Positions 24,527-32,697 of a stretch of DNA of 64,000 nucleotides are shown one piece after another; within the stretch, counting starts at the first letter, position 1, and each line of letters opens with the position of its first letter. The notes beneath the pieces are model-generated. The model searched no databases. It had not been told where the DNA came from and saw nothing but the letters and a program-made list of their open reading frames with translations. The translations under genes and the position numbers were made by a program. The DNA comes from Mucilaginibacter pallidiroseus (GTDB lineage Bacteria; Bacteroidota; Bacteroidia; Sphingobacteriales; Sphingobacteriaceae), in the NCBI RefSeq assembly GCF_007846085.1, contig NZ_VOEJ01000001.1, forward strand, positions 186,001-250,000, read 5' to 3'.

Positions 24527-25180
24527 ATGGCCCAACTTGATGTACAACCTAAACAACGCAGCCCAATATGGATATGGATCGTACTTTTCATAATAGGGAT
24601 TGGTGTAGTGTTTCTGCTCATGAAGGGCTGCAACCGTTCGGCCGCTTTAAAGGTGGATGAAAGCGATAGTGTGGTAACGGATACTGTAGTGAAACCGCAA
24701 GGCACTCCCGTTGCCACTACTCAGCCGGATTGGAGCGCGATTGATTTTAACATTCCGCAATCAAAATTTGATGAGGTAACTGATACTGCTATCGTTGTAC
24801 GCGGCAACAAGGTATACACAATTTACAGCCTTGGCGAAAATGTATTGTTTGCCAACAATGAGAGTAAGATACAGCCAGCCGCCGAAAAACAGCTACAGCA
24901 AATAGCAGCATCAATAGAACAGCGCTCAAAAAACGCATCCATCGGAATTTACGGACATGCCGACTCTACCGGTGCAGCTGACCATAACAAAACCTTGAGC
25001 GCACAACGCGCCGAGGCGGTAAAAGATTGGCTGATACTAAACGCCGGCATAGCCGAACAGATGATAAGCATACACTCGCTGGGTGAAAGTAAACCTATAG
25101 CAAGTAATGGTACTGATAAGGGTCGCGAACAAAACCGTAGTGTAGAGATAATTGCGTTCCCTGCTAAGGGTGAAGAATAG
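24527..25180 (+). CDS. Membrane-anchored OmpA-domain protein
   Basis: The 217-aa protein has one N-terminal transmembrane helix (about 13-35, WIWIVLFIIGIGVVFLLM), an acidic linker and a C-terminal OmpA peptidoglycan-binding domain (about 95-212) with LFANNESKIQPAAEKQL, IGIYGHADSTGAADHNKTLSAQRAEAVKDWL and GREQNRSVEI. The helix is not cleavable-looking, so it probably tethers the domain in the inner membrane with the OmpA part in the periplasm, binding diaminopimelate in the wall. It is followed 24 bp later by a PRC-barrel gene on the same strand, which suggests one transcript ending at the terminator after 25744. Confidence 0.88.
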   Translation: MAQLDVQPKQRSPIWIWIVLFIIGIGVVFLLMKGCNRSAALKVDESDSVVTDTVVKPQGTPVATTQPDWSAIDFNIPQSKFDEVTDTAIVVRGNKVYTIYSLGENVLFANNESKIQPAAEKQLQQIAASIEQRSKNASIGIYGHADSTGAADHNKTLSAQRAEAVKDWLILNAGIAEQMISIHSLGESKPIASNGTDKGREQNRSVEIIAFPAKGEE

Positions 25181-25204
25181 AATTTTGACCATAAAAAACA
25201 AATC

Positions 25205-25738
25205 ATGGCAACAGAAAAAAAACTGAACAATTACAGTTACCTGGAAGAGTTGAGCGAGAGCGATTACGAAATTGTTGACGGGCAACCTAACATACAAGGT
25301 TGGGACGTGCTGGATGATCATGGCCGTAAAATAGGGGAGGTTGATGATATGCTGTTTAATGCCCAGGCACGCAAGGTACGCTACATTGTACTGGATATGG
25401 ATAGCAATGATGTGGGCCTTGAAGATGGCCACGTGCTAATACCGATAGGAGTAGCTGAACTGCACGAAAATAACGATACCGTAATAGTTCCCGGCGTTAC
25501 TGTAGATGATATAAAACGGCTGCCAATTTACGAATATGGCCGCGAAATTACGCCCGAGATTGAAGCCGACATACGCAAAGTATTTGTAAGACCTATTGGC
25601 GATGGCAATGGCAATGTACTACCCGAGCCGGACTTTTACGACCATGAGCACTTTAACGAAACCAAATTTTACGGTAAGCGAAGGCCAACAAGTTACCTGG
25701 ACGAGCCCAACGATGGAAGCGAAAATAAGCCAGAGTAA
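25205..25738 (+). CDS. PRC-barrel domain protein
   Basis: A 177-aa cytoplasmic, acidic protein. The N-terminal half contains a PRC-barrel: LSESDYEIVDGQPNIQGWDVLDDHGRKIGEVDDMLFNAQARKVRYIVLDMDSN, then a second strand set HVLIPIGVAELHENNDTVIVPGV. The C-terminal tail (about 130-177) is charged and Asn/Asp/Glu-rich, likely disordered. PRC-barrel proteins of this type are common in Bacteroidota and are often stress-associated, but no activity is established. It forms a likely operon with the OmpA-like gene (24-bp gap). Confidence 0.85.
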   Translation: MATEKKLNNYSYLEELSESDYEIVDGQPNIQGWDVLDDHGRKIGEVDDMLFNAQARKVRYIVLDMDSNDVGLEDGHVLIPIGVAELHENNDTVIVPGVTVDDIKRLPIYEYGREITPEIEADIRKVFVRPIGDGNGNVLPEPDFYDHEHFNETKFYGKRRPTSYLDEPNDGSENKPE

Positions 25739-25743
25739 CAATT

Positions 25744-25785
25744 AAACACAAAGGCTCCGTATTTACAGGGCCTTTGTGTTTTTAA
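25744..25785 (+). terminator. Terminator after the PRC-barrel gene
   Basis: A 12-bp stem (AAACACAAAGGC / GCCTTTGTGTTT, 14-nt loop) ending in a T-run. The A-run at the 5' side means it may also serve the convergent gene ending at 25793. Confidence 0.8.
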
Positions 25786-25792
25786 AAAGCTA

Positions 25793-26113
25793 TTACGTCC
25801 TTGGTCTTTTAAAGTTAAAGGCCACAATGTAAGTTAGTTCGCGTTGGGCAATTGTGCCGTTATTCAATAATTCGTCCTCTTGGCTCAAAGGTTGTTTCAA
25901 AGCAGCTTTTGTGGCTTGCAATACGTCCCGAAGCAAGTCTGGAAATATTTTTAATGCTATCATAGGGTAGTAATCTCGTTGTAATAGAGCTTTTTCTTTT
26001 TCAGATGCAAGCATCAGTTCCCATGTATCATCTGCCTTAAAACCGTGCTCGGTAGCGGCATTTTGGAGGTCGTAAAGGTATAGTTTAGTATGGTCGTTTA
26101 CAGTTTTCTTCAT
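25793..26113 (-). CDS. Conserved hypothetical protein of 106 aa
   Basis: The product begins MKKTVNDHTKLYLYDLQNAA and has no recognisable domain; it looks soluble and helical, with WELMLASEKEKALLQRDYYP in the middle and a basic end (FNFKRPRT). The frame is open to 26197, but the extension overlaps a small basic ORF in another frame. ATG 26113 comes 1 nt after that ORF's TGA, so the two are probably translationally coupled. Function unknown. Convergent with the PRC-barrel gene, sharing its terminator region. Confidence 0.6.
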   Translation of the reverse strand: MKKTVNDHTKLYLYDLQNAATEHGFKADDTWELMLASEKEKALLQRDYYPMIALKIFPDLLRDVLQATKAALKQPLSQEDELLNNGTIAQRELTYIVAFNFKRPRT

Positions 26114-26114
26114 T

Positions 26115-26249
26115 TCACTTCTTTTTAACTGGCGTTGAAAGATCTGATGACGATGACCCTTTACCCAATTGGTAGGCTGATTGTTTTTTGCTTGCAACTT
26201 CGGCAGGTGCTTTCTTCGTTTCCTTGTTGGATTTTTTTTCTTTGCTCAT
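26115..26249 (-). CDS. Small lysine/serine-rich basic protein (44 aa)
   Basis: A 45-codon ORF (ATG 26249, TGA 26115-26117) encoding a highly basic peptide: MSKEKKSNKETKKAPAEVAS at the start, a Ser-rich GKGSSSSDLSTP and a KKK end, 13 Lys in 44 residues. It ends one base before the ATG of the 106-aa gene, so it would be the first gene of a two-gene transcript. The codon composition and close coupling support it as real; the repetitive low-complexity composition is a caution. It is similar in style to small basic proteins that bind nucleic acids, but that is only a resemblance. Confidence 0.55.
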   Translation of the reverse strand: MSKEKKSNKETKKAPAEVASKKQSAYQLGKGSSSSDLSTPVKKK

Positions 26250-26516
26250 GATGATATTTAGCGGATGGCTTTAACCTTTTAAGAAGGAGAAGGTTTTTGC
26301 GGTAATTACCGGCGGTATGTTCTTAAAGGTAGTCTTAATAGTTGATAATCAGTCAGATTTATTTATTTAATATAATTTATCACCGTTAAAGTGCACACCT
26401 ACTGTGTTTTATATGTAAAATAAAAGTTTAATAATTTAAAATATCGTTAAATACTTTTAGCATAGAGAAAGTATTAGAAAAAATGACTACCTTGCATACT
26501 TATTAAAAATTATATA

Positions 26517-26711
26517 ATGCAAAAAGAAGGAACTGTAAAATTTTTCAATACCACTAAAGGTTTTGGATTTATTACACAGAGTGAAAACAAAGGCGACGTT
26601 TTTGTTCACTCAACAGGATTGATCGATGAGATACGCGAAAATGACAGCGTAACCTTCGATGTAGAGGAAGGCAGAAAAGGCCTTACTGCGGTAAATGTAA
26701 AAGTAGTTTAA
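26517..26711 (+). CDS. Cold-shock (CspA-family) protein
   Basis: A 64-aa single cold-shock domain protein: MQKEGTVKFFNTTKGFGFIT contains RNP1-like KGFGFI, and DVFVHSTGL is the RNP2-like motif. It binds single-stranded RNA/DNA and melts RNA structure. Length is typical. The 5' region is very AT-rich (26340-26516), as usual for cold-shock leaders, and a TACCTTGCA sequence 20 nt upstream resembles a degenerate -7 box. A terminator follows directly, so it is probably its own transcript, with partial read-through into the next small gene. Confidence 0.95.
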   Translation: MQKEGTVKFFNTTKGFGFITQSENKGDVFVHSTGLIDEIRENDSVTFDVEEGRKGLTAVNVKVV

Positions 26712-26731
26712 TCACTATATATTTAATCGTA

Positions 26732-26765
26732 AAGCACTTGCCTCATAAAGGCAGGTGCTTTTTTA
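26732..26765 (+). terminator. Terminator after the cold-shock gene
   Basis: An 11-bp stem (AAGCACTTGCC / GGCAGGTGCTT, with one G-T pair) followed by TTTTTT, 20 bp after the stop. Confidence 0.8.
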
Positions 26766-26788
26766 TTCATTTAAAATCAATATACAAT

Positions 26789-26998
26789 ATGGCTAAATCA
26801 CAGGCAACGTTCATGAAAAAGCAACTCGAAAAAAACCGTCAGAAAAAGAAAGAAGAAAAGGCATTGCGTAAGCAGGAGCGTAAAGAAAACCCTAACGGCA
26901 GCGATTTGGATAGCATGTTGGCCTATGTGAATGAATTTGGCGAAATTGTATCAACTCCTCCCGAAAAGAAGCCTACCGCCACAGACGATAAAGCATAG
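26789..26998 (+). CDS. Small coiled-coil, lysine-rich protein (69 aa)
   Basis: The chosen start gives MAKSQATFMKKQLEKNRQKK, a strongly charged helix (about 5-40) of alternating Lys/Glu/Arg, then ENPNGSDLDSMLAYVNEFGEIV and an acidic tail. The frame opens at 26738, but that part lies inside the cold-shock terminator. Small proteins of this composition are often found next to cold-shock genes in Bacteroidota; their role is unknown, with RNA or ribosome binding a guess from charge. Only 24 bp separate the terminator T-run and the ATG. Confidence 0.7.
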   Translation: MAKSQATFMKKQLEKNRQKKKEEKALRKQERKENPNGSDLDSMLAYVNEFGEIVSTPPEKKPTATDDKA

Positions 26999-27067
26999 TT
27001 TAAGCTATCTCAGTATAAAGCCTTTATAATATTTTCTGCTAAAATTTAAACAGGGGGCGCGTTTCAT

Positions 27068-27394
27068 TTAATTCGATACACCTGTCAGGGAGTGGTGCTT
27101 CGTTATAAACCACTTGGAAAGCCAGTGTTTGATTTTGCTTAACAGGCTTTGTTGCTGCAGTGTCGACGGAGGCGTAAGCCATTGTTCTGGATTATAATCA
27201 TTAGGTTGCGAGTTATCGTCATTGCATTGCATTTCTTCAAGGATAATGTCTCGTAGTTTTGGGTCGCGGTTTACAATCCAGTCAAGTTCGGTAAGGTCGT
27301 TAAACGTAGCTTGCCCGTTAAGCTGCTTTTTTATAAGCACTTCAAACCTTTCCTGCAAAAAAGTACGCCTGATAAGTGGTTTGCTGTTCTTCAT
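27068..27394 (-). CDS. Hypothetical protein of 108 aa
   Basis: The product begins MKNSKPLIRRTFLQERFEVL. Residues 15-60 (LIKKQLNGQATFNDLTELDWIVNRDPKLRDIILEEMQ) resemble the short helical N-terminal region of FecR-type anti-sigma proteins, but no membrane helix or FecR sensor domain follows. The C-terminal half is Gln/Ser/Trp-containing with no motif. It may be a small cytoplasmic regulator; this is a guess. It is divergent from the TPR-HisKA gene at 27598, across a 203-bp AT-rich gap. Confidence 0.55.
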   Translation of the reverse strand: MKNSKPLIRRTFLQERFEVLIKKQLNGQATFNDLTELDWIVNRDPKLRDIILEEMQCNDDNSQPNDYNPEQWLTPPSTLQQQSLLSKIKHWLSKWFITKHHSLTGVSN

Positions 27395-27507
27395 GCGGTT
27401 TGATAATCAAGGCTACGGGCTCAAATTAAATGCCATGCTTTTAAAGTATTGATTGATAGTAAATTGCGCACATTTTACTTTTCAATCATGCACGAAGTTG
27501 ATACAAT

Positions 27508-27519
27508 AAGCGTACGCTT
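27508..27519. promoter_or_regulatory. 12-bp perfect palindrome AAGCGTACGCTT
   Basis: A perfect dyad in the 203-bp divergent region, with a second GCGTAC core at 27539-27544 (31 bp centre to centre). It could bind a dimeric regulator of the TPR-HisKA gene or the divergent gene. No regulator is identified. Confidence 0.35.
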
Positions 27520-27597
27520 TTTTAGTGTATTATATTATGCGTACATGTAAATCTGATATCAATATTTTAGGTACTTTTAAGACCAAATCTTTCATAG

Positions 27598-28992
27598 TTG
27601 ATTAATCTTAAAACAGTTAGGTGGCTGGCTGCCGCCTTTTCAATTATTTGCGTAGTACAGGCGTGCACCGGGCGTAGCGGTTCGCAACAACAGCAGGACC
27701 TTGCTGCTGATACATTAAAAGCCAACGCCCTCATCAAAACCGGCACACGCATACAAAGTGGTAAGTCCGATTCACTTTTAACTTTAAGTAACGAGCTTTA
27801 CAAGATAGGTTACCGGCACAATTATAAAAAGGCGCTGTTGTATGCAAAAATCTATGACGCCAACTACAAGTGGCTTAAAGCAAATCATGAAGCCGCGCTG
27901 AAAGTTGCAGAGCAGGCGCTTGCTGATGCCGAGGAGCTGGGCACTACCAAGTTGCTTCCCGATATTCATGGCATTATATCAAACCTGTACAAAGAGTCGG
28001 GCAATTACGATCTGGCTTTTACTGAAATTGACAAAGCTATAAAAGCTGCGCGTGCCAATCACGATACGGCCGAAATTATAAGTGCATTAGGTAATAAAGC
28101 TATGTTTACGCACAGCTATTATAATTATACCGATCAGCAGGAGAACGATCACAGTAGCCTGCAACTTGAATTTGATGCACTTAAAATGGCCGAAGCCAGC
28201 AACAAGTATGAGCGTATGCGGATCCGTTTTTATAACAATATTGCCCAAACGTATAAGGAGCATAAAGATTATGAAAAAGCTATCTTCTATGCCGGCAAAG
28301 CAGTCGTGCTTGCCACAAAGTATAACCAGCGGCGTTCCCTTACTTATTCCTATAACTGGATTGGAGAATCATACTTTGGGATGGGCCAGCGGGATAAAGG
28401 CTTCGATTATATTTATAAAGCGTTGGCCATTACGCATGATTTAATTGAGCCTTACCGCCGCATGGAATTGTACGAGGTGCTAAATCAATTATATGAAAAG
28501 ACCGGCGATTACAAACAGTCCCTCGCAGCATATAAACGCTACGACACCCTGCGCGACTCGATGGCGGTTGATAAGAATACACGCCGTTTGAACGAAATGC
28601 AGGTGGTTTATGAAACGGCAAAAAAAGATAAAAAAATTGCTGACCTAAACGCCGCCAACGGTACCAGCCGCCGTATGGCACGGATTATTGGCGTAGTAGC
28701 CTTTTTGTTTTTGATTATGCTTGCAACGCTATTTTGGCAATACTTAACTATTCGTAAAAAGACTAAGATTATCAACGGCAAAAACGAGGGACTGAATAAT
28801 ACATTATTAAATATTGCATTCATTCAATCGCATGAAGTGCGCAAGCCGCTCACAAACATACTCGGATTAATGAACCTGATAAAAGCCGAAAATTACAAAG
28901 CGGAGAAACAGGTTTTAAAAATGCTCGAGAAAACAGCTTATGAGCTGGATGAAAAAGTTAGGCAGGTAGTAAAAGAGGCAGAAGGTAATTAA
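27598..28992 (+). CDS. TPR lipoprotein with membrane helix and HisKA-like end lacking an ATPase domain
   Basis: A 464-aa protein. The first codon after an in-frame stop is TTG (27598) and no ATG lies nearby, so TTG is the probable start. Residues 1-23 form a lipoprotein-type signal ending VVQAC. About 60-340 contain TPR-like helical repeats (LAFTEIDKAIKAARANHDTAEII, AIFYAGKAVVLATKYNQRRSLTYSYNWIGESYF). One membrane helix (about 362-384) leads to a coiled coil and HEVRKPLTNILGLMNLI, an H-box of a HisKA-like dimerisation domain. The protein ends about 45 residues later with no HATPase domain. Bacteroidota have other sensor proteins with this truncated ending, so it may be natural rather than a fragment. 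It probably needs a partner kinase. Confidence 0.75.
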   Translation: MINLKTVRWLAAAFSIICVVQACTGRSGSQQQQDLAADTLKANALIKTGTRIQSGKSDSLLTLSNELYKIGYRHNYKKALLYAKIYDANYKWLKANHEAALKVAEQALADAEELGTTKLLPDIHGIISNLYKESGNYDLAFTEIDKAIKAARANHDTAEIISALGNKAMFTHSYYNYTDQQENDHSSLQLEFDALKMAEASNKYERMRIRFYNNIAQTYKEHKDYEKAIFYAGKAVVLATKYNQRRSLTYSYNWIGESYFGMGQRDKGFDYIYKALAITHDLIEPYRRMELYEVLNQLYEKTGDYKQSLAAYKRYDTLRDSMAVDKNTRRLNEMQVVYETAKKDKKIADLNAANGTSRRMARIIGVVAFLFLIMLATLFWQYLTIRKKTKIINGKNEGLNNTLLNIAFIQSHEVRKPLTNILGLMNLIKAENYKAEKQVLKMLEKTAYELDEKVRQVVKEAEGN

Positions 28993-29027
28993 CCCGCTGC
29001 CTATTTTTATGTGCTGTCATGTTTACA

Positions 29028-30128
29028 TTACTCAATCAGTTTCATGATCCTGTTCCACCGGATGCGGTTAAAAAATGAGGCCGTGCTGTCACTGCTCATC
29101 CATGTTATTTTCGCCTTACCTACAATATGGTCTTCGGGTACGTATCCCCAATAGCGCGAATCTTCAGAGTTGTGGCGGTTATCGCCCATCATCCAGTAAT
29201 AATTCATTTTAAAGGTGTAGCTGTCGGCCTTTTTATTGTTGACGAAAATGTCTTTTCCTTTCACGTCAACCTTGTTGTGCTCGTATAATTCGATGGCCCG
29301 GCGATAAAGTATCATTGTTGAATCGTTCAGCGCGATAGTCATCCCGGCTTTCGGTAAGCGCAGCGGGCCAAAATTGTCAACGTTCCACTTGAATTTCTCG
29401 TTATGCGGAAATATTTCCGGGTTATATACGCCACGCTTTTGCACGGCTGGCACAATTGATTTGATATTGGGTATGCTTTTAAAGGCTACATAACTATCTA
29501 CGGGGATAATCATTTCGTAAGCATTTTGCCCAACAGGCTGGCGTATCTCAATCTTCAGGTTATTTAACAGTTCGGGGTTAATATCTGCACCATCGGTAGT
29601 TACGATGTAAGTGGTTTGTGCTTTAGGAGCATTTAGCACTAATTTTCCGTTTACATAAAGGCGGGTATCAACCAGGGCAAACTCATCACCGGCGGTGGCA
29701 ACACAACGTTTTATAAGATTTGTGCGTGCATCAACCGGGCGGTTAAATATCGGGTCGGCCTCTGCCGGTTTATTAAAAACTACAATGTCATTTTTTGTAA
29801 CATGCCCAAAACCCGGCAGGCGAAAATAAGGCAATTGTATGCCGCTCCAATAGGTTTTAACGCCATAAACTTCCGATTCAAGAAAAGGAACCGCAATTGG
29901 CGTGAACGGCATGCGCGGTCCGTAGGCTATCTTACTTACAAAAAGATAATCACCGGTAAGCTGGGTGCCTTCCATTGATGATGATGGGATGGCATAAGCC
30001 GAAAAAAATAGCCCACGTATAATGGTAGATGCTACCACGGCAAACACAATGGCATCCAGCCACTCGCGGGTTTTGCTTTTCTTAGGCTTATCTGCCGATT
30101 TTTTGCGGTTAAAAAACTTCCAGTTCAT
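29028..30128 (-). CDS. lepB: Signal peptidase I
   Basis: A 366-aa membrane serine protease. ATG 30128 gives MNWKFFNRKKSADKPKKSKT followed by one membrane helix (about 25-45). The catalytic Ser is S51 in IPSSSMEGT and the general-base Lys is K140 in NLIKRCVATAGDE. MMGDNRHNSEDSRYWGYVPEDHIVG near the C-terminus is box E. It cleaves signal peptides from exported proteins on the periplasmic side. It is longer than typical (about 250-300 aa) because of an insert of about 90 residues between boxes D and E, which is common in Bacteroidota. An upstream ATG at 30173 adds 15 residues without support. Confidence 0.95.
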   Translation of the reverse strand: MNWKFFNRKKSADKPKKSKTREWLDAIVFAVVASTIIRGLFFSAYAIPSSSMEGTQLTGDYLFVSKIAYGPRMPFTPIAVPFLESEVYGVKTYWSGIQLPYFRLPGFGHVTKNDIVVFNKPAEADPIFNRPVDARTNLIKRCVATAGDEFALVDTRLYVNGKLVLNAPKAQTTYIVTTDGADINPELLNNLKIEIRQPVGQNAYEMIIPVDSYVAFKSIPNIKSIVPAVQKRGVYNPEIFPHNEKFKWNVDNFGPLRLPKAGMTIALNDSTMILYRRAIELYEHNKVDVKGKDIFVNNKKADSYTFKMNYYWMMGDNRHNSEDSRYWGYVPEDHIVGKAKITWMSSDSTASFFNRIRWNRIMKLIE

Positions 30129-30248
30129 GGTTTTAGGATGGTTTGTTGTTGTGCTTAAACGGTTTGACACCAATACAGCCGGTTTGTTACACGTTTTGAT
30201 ATTTTATTACCGCTACTATTATTACTTTAGGGCTTCACTACAAAACCT

Positions 30249-31880
30249 ATGTTAAGACGCAACTTTATAAAACTTGGCGCAAGCGGCTTCGCAGCCATTA
30301 TGTATAGCAGGCTAACTTTTGCTAACGCCGCGGGTAAGCAATTAATAAAACATCCTGATGAAGCCTGGGCACAGGTAAATAATCAATGGATTAAACTTAG
30401 CGGCACAAGCTCGGGCTTTACTTACCAGGATATAAAAGTGGAGCTTAAAGGCAGCGGTAATGCACAGGCTGTGTATGTGGAGGCACCAACCACGCAACTG
30501 GAAGCCATTAAGCTGAAGTGGAAATATCAAACCGCAAAATATAGTAAAGTACTTGGCGATCATTGGGAGCGAACCTATGGCGATTTAGGTTGGAAAGCTC
30601 CCGAGGCCGGGGTTAAAAACCCATGGTATGTGTTGCTTAATGATGGTGAAAGCACAGCATGCTTTGGTGTTAAAACGGGCGGTAATACCATTTGCTGGTG
30701 GGAAGTTAATTACGACAGTATAGAGTTGGCTATTGATACGCATAGCGGTGGCTCGGGTGTAAAGCTGGGTGACCGTAAGCTTCATGCTGCCGATATTGTG
30801 ACAGCTATGAGTAAGCCCGGTCAAAATGCTTACGCGGCCTTAACTGCTTTTTGCAAAGTGATGTGCGAAAAGCCACGCCTGCCTAAACAGCCGGTTTACG
30901 GTATTAACGACTGGTATTTTGCCTATGGTAACAATTCAGAAAAAAGCATACGCGAGCAAACGGAAATTATGGCCCAGTTTGTTACTGATAACAATAACAG
31001 GCCGTTCTCTGTAATTGATGATGGTTGGGAAAAGGCCGACGATTTTGCGGTATCTAACCCAAAATTTCCGGATATGCACAAAATGGCCGATACCATTAAG
31101 AGCCTGGGTATGCGCCCCGGTTTATGGACAAGGCCGCTTATAGCCCGGCTAAGCGACAGCGCGACCTTACTTTCACCCAAAATAAAAGGGCGCGACAACG
31201 CCAACGAGCCTATACTTGACCCGACTGTTCCCGAAACGATTGAGCGTGTAAAAAATAACTTTAAGCTTTATAAGCAGTGGGGTTATGAAATGATAAAGCA
31301 TGATTTCAGCAGCTGGGATATTTTTGGAAGATGGGGTTTCCAGATGAAAAAGGATTTCACCGTACCCAACTGGAACTTTCACGATCAAAGTAAAACCAAT
31401 GCCGAAATTATACTAAACCTGTATCGGGAGATACGCGAGTCGGCAGGGAGTATGTATGTTATCGGTTGCAATACCATGAGCCATCTTTCGGCCGGTTTAT
31501 TTGAGTTGAACCGTACCGGCGACGATACCAGCGGCAAGGAGTGGGAGCGTACCAAAAAGATGGGCGTTAATACACTGGCTTTCCGTTTGCCGCACCACAA
31601 CACTTTTTACGCTGCCGATGGCGATTGCGTAGGTGTAACCAAAGATGTGCCCTGGGATAAAAATAAACAATGGCTGCAGCTATTGGCCGAAAGTGGTGCA
31701 CCGCTATTTATCTCGGCTGATACCAATTCCTTAACTGCCGAAAAGAAAGCTGCAATAAAAACCGCTTTTGCCCAGGCAGCCAAAGCGCAACCAACCGGCG
31801 AACCGTTGGACTGGATGACCAGCCAGTTCCCATCCAAATGGAAACTGAATGGCCGCCAGGTTGATTTTAATTGGGATTAA
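30249..31880 (+). CDS. Secreted clan-D glycoside hydrolase (alpha-galactosidase/GH36-GH27-like)
   Basis: A 543-aa protein with a Tat-like N-terminus (LRRNFIKLGASGFAAIM). It has an N-terminal beta-domain (30-220) and a catalytic TIM barrel beginning about 225 with VYGINDWYFAYG. Active-site candidates are the nucleophile Asp in EMIKHDFSSWD (about 355) and the acid/base Asp in NRTGDDTSG (about 425), plus VIDDGWE and GLWTRPL, as in clan D. The family hydrolyses terminal alpha-linked galactose or related sugars. Exact specificity is unclear because the short N-terminal domain differs from classic GH36. It is transcribed divergently from lepB and overlaps the convergent metal gene by 4 bp. Confidence 0.82.
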   Translation: MLRRNFIKLGASGFAAIMYSRLTFANAAGKQLIKHPDEAWAQVNNQWIKLSGTSSGFTYQDIKVELKGSGNAQAVYVEAPTTQLEAIKLKWKYQTAKYSKVLGDHWERTYGDLGWKAPEAGVKNPWYVLLNDGESTACFGVKTGGNTICWWEVNYDSIELAIDTHSGGSGVKLGDRKLHAADIVTAMSKPGQNAYAALTAFCKVMCEKPRLPKQPVYGINDWYFAYGNNSEKSIREQTEIMAQFVTDNNNRPFSVIDDGWEKADDFAVSNPKFPDMHKMADTIKSLGMRPGLWTRPLIARLSDSATLLSPKIKGRDNANEPILDPTVPETIERVKNNFKLYKQWGYEMIKHDFSSWDIFGRWGFQMKKDFTVPNWNFHDQSKTNAEIILNLYREIRESAGSMYVIGCNTMSHLSAGLFELNRTGDDTSGKEWERTKKMGVNTLAFRLPHHNTFYAADGDCVGVTKDVPWDKNKQWLQLLAESGAPLFISADTNSLTAEKKAAIKTAFAQAAKAQPTGEPLDWMTSQFPSKWKLNGRQVDFNWD

Positions 31881-32620
31881 CCTATCATTATGAGCATAAC
31901 AATGCTCATCGCTATCATAAGTGCATCCTCAATAATAGTAAGGGTGCTCATTGGCAGGTTAAACACGGTACCTAAACAGGCGCACTGTATTTTGCGCTTG
32001 TTTAATACACTTTGCAAAACACCTATTATGCTTATGCCCATTACCACCAGTGTTACTAAGTTAGTAGCAAATGGGTTGAAGTTTACAACGAAGGCTATAC
32101 CAAGGGCCAATTCTATAAAAGCATAAATAAACCCCCAGGCCCTAAATTTTTTAGCGATGACATCATAGCTGCTGTAACTATCTGCAAATGCATCCAGATT
32201 AAGGAGCTTGAAAAAGGAAAACACCAGGAAAAAGCCGCCCATAAAACTGCGCATGGCAAGCATCCAGTTAAATGAAGTACCACTGGCAGATATAAGTGCC
32301 GATACTACAGCGATATAGCCAAATACCAATAAAACAGGTTTATATGTTTCTATAAAACCTCGGGTTGGCTCATCGGCAGTAAGGTCTGCGGATGCAGGTA
32401 TATACTGGTGCGAAGCCTCGCTTAACGAATATTTAGGATAGGGTGCTAATGCTGCTTTTAAATCGTCGGTGGCTACATGCTGATCCATGCTTACATCGGC
32501 TTTGCCATTGGCAAGGTCAATATCAACGTTTGTTATATGCGGTATTTTTGAAAGCAAGCTATGTACTTTGGCCTGGCAGCCGGTACAGGTCATGCCGGTA
32601 ATGTTATATGTATGTGTCAT
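31877..32620 (-). CDS. HMA metal-binding domain fused to a MauE/DoxX-like membrane protein
   Basis: A 247-aa protein. Residues 1-66 are a heavy-metal-associated domain with GMTCTGC (C12, C15). A linker leads to about four membrane helices (about 105-130, 140-155, 175-195, 200-245) with the MauE/DoxX-like pattern, including CACLGTVFNLPMSTLTIIEDALM, which has its own Cys pair. This suggests a membrane metal-handling or thiol-redox protein, likely for copper. ATG 32620 is preferred over the open frame to 32659, since MTHTYNITGMTC is the standard HMA start. It lies 77 bp downstream of an HMA-AraC regulator on the same strand. Substrate inferred, not shown. Confidence 0.82.
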   Translation of the reverse strand: MTHTYNITGMTCTGCQAKVHSLLSKIPHITNVDIDLANGKADVSMDQHVATDDLKAALAPYPKYSLSEASHQYIPASADLTADEPTRGFIETYKPVLLVFGYIAVVSALISASGTSFNWMLAMRSFMGGFFLVFSFFKLLNLDAFADSYSSYDVIAKKFRAWGFIYAFIELALGIAFVVNFNPFATNLVTLVVMGISIIGVLQSVLNKRKIQCACLGTVFNLPMSTLTIIEDALMIAMSIVMLIMIG

Positions 32621-32697
32621 TGTATTTAAATTGATAAGCAAAGATACGCTGCTCGTCAAAATAACATTTACACAATTACCTGATTGATTTACATCAT

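Noticed and set aside
27488..27550. A 20-codon ORF (MHEVDTISVRFFSVLYYAYM) upstream of the TPR-HisKA gene as a second leader peptide
   Set aside because: No terminator follows and no codon bias toward one amino acid is present, so it is more likely a chance frame across the palindrome.
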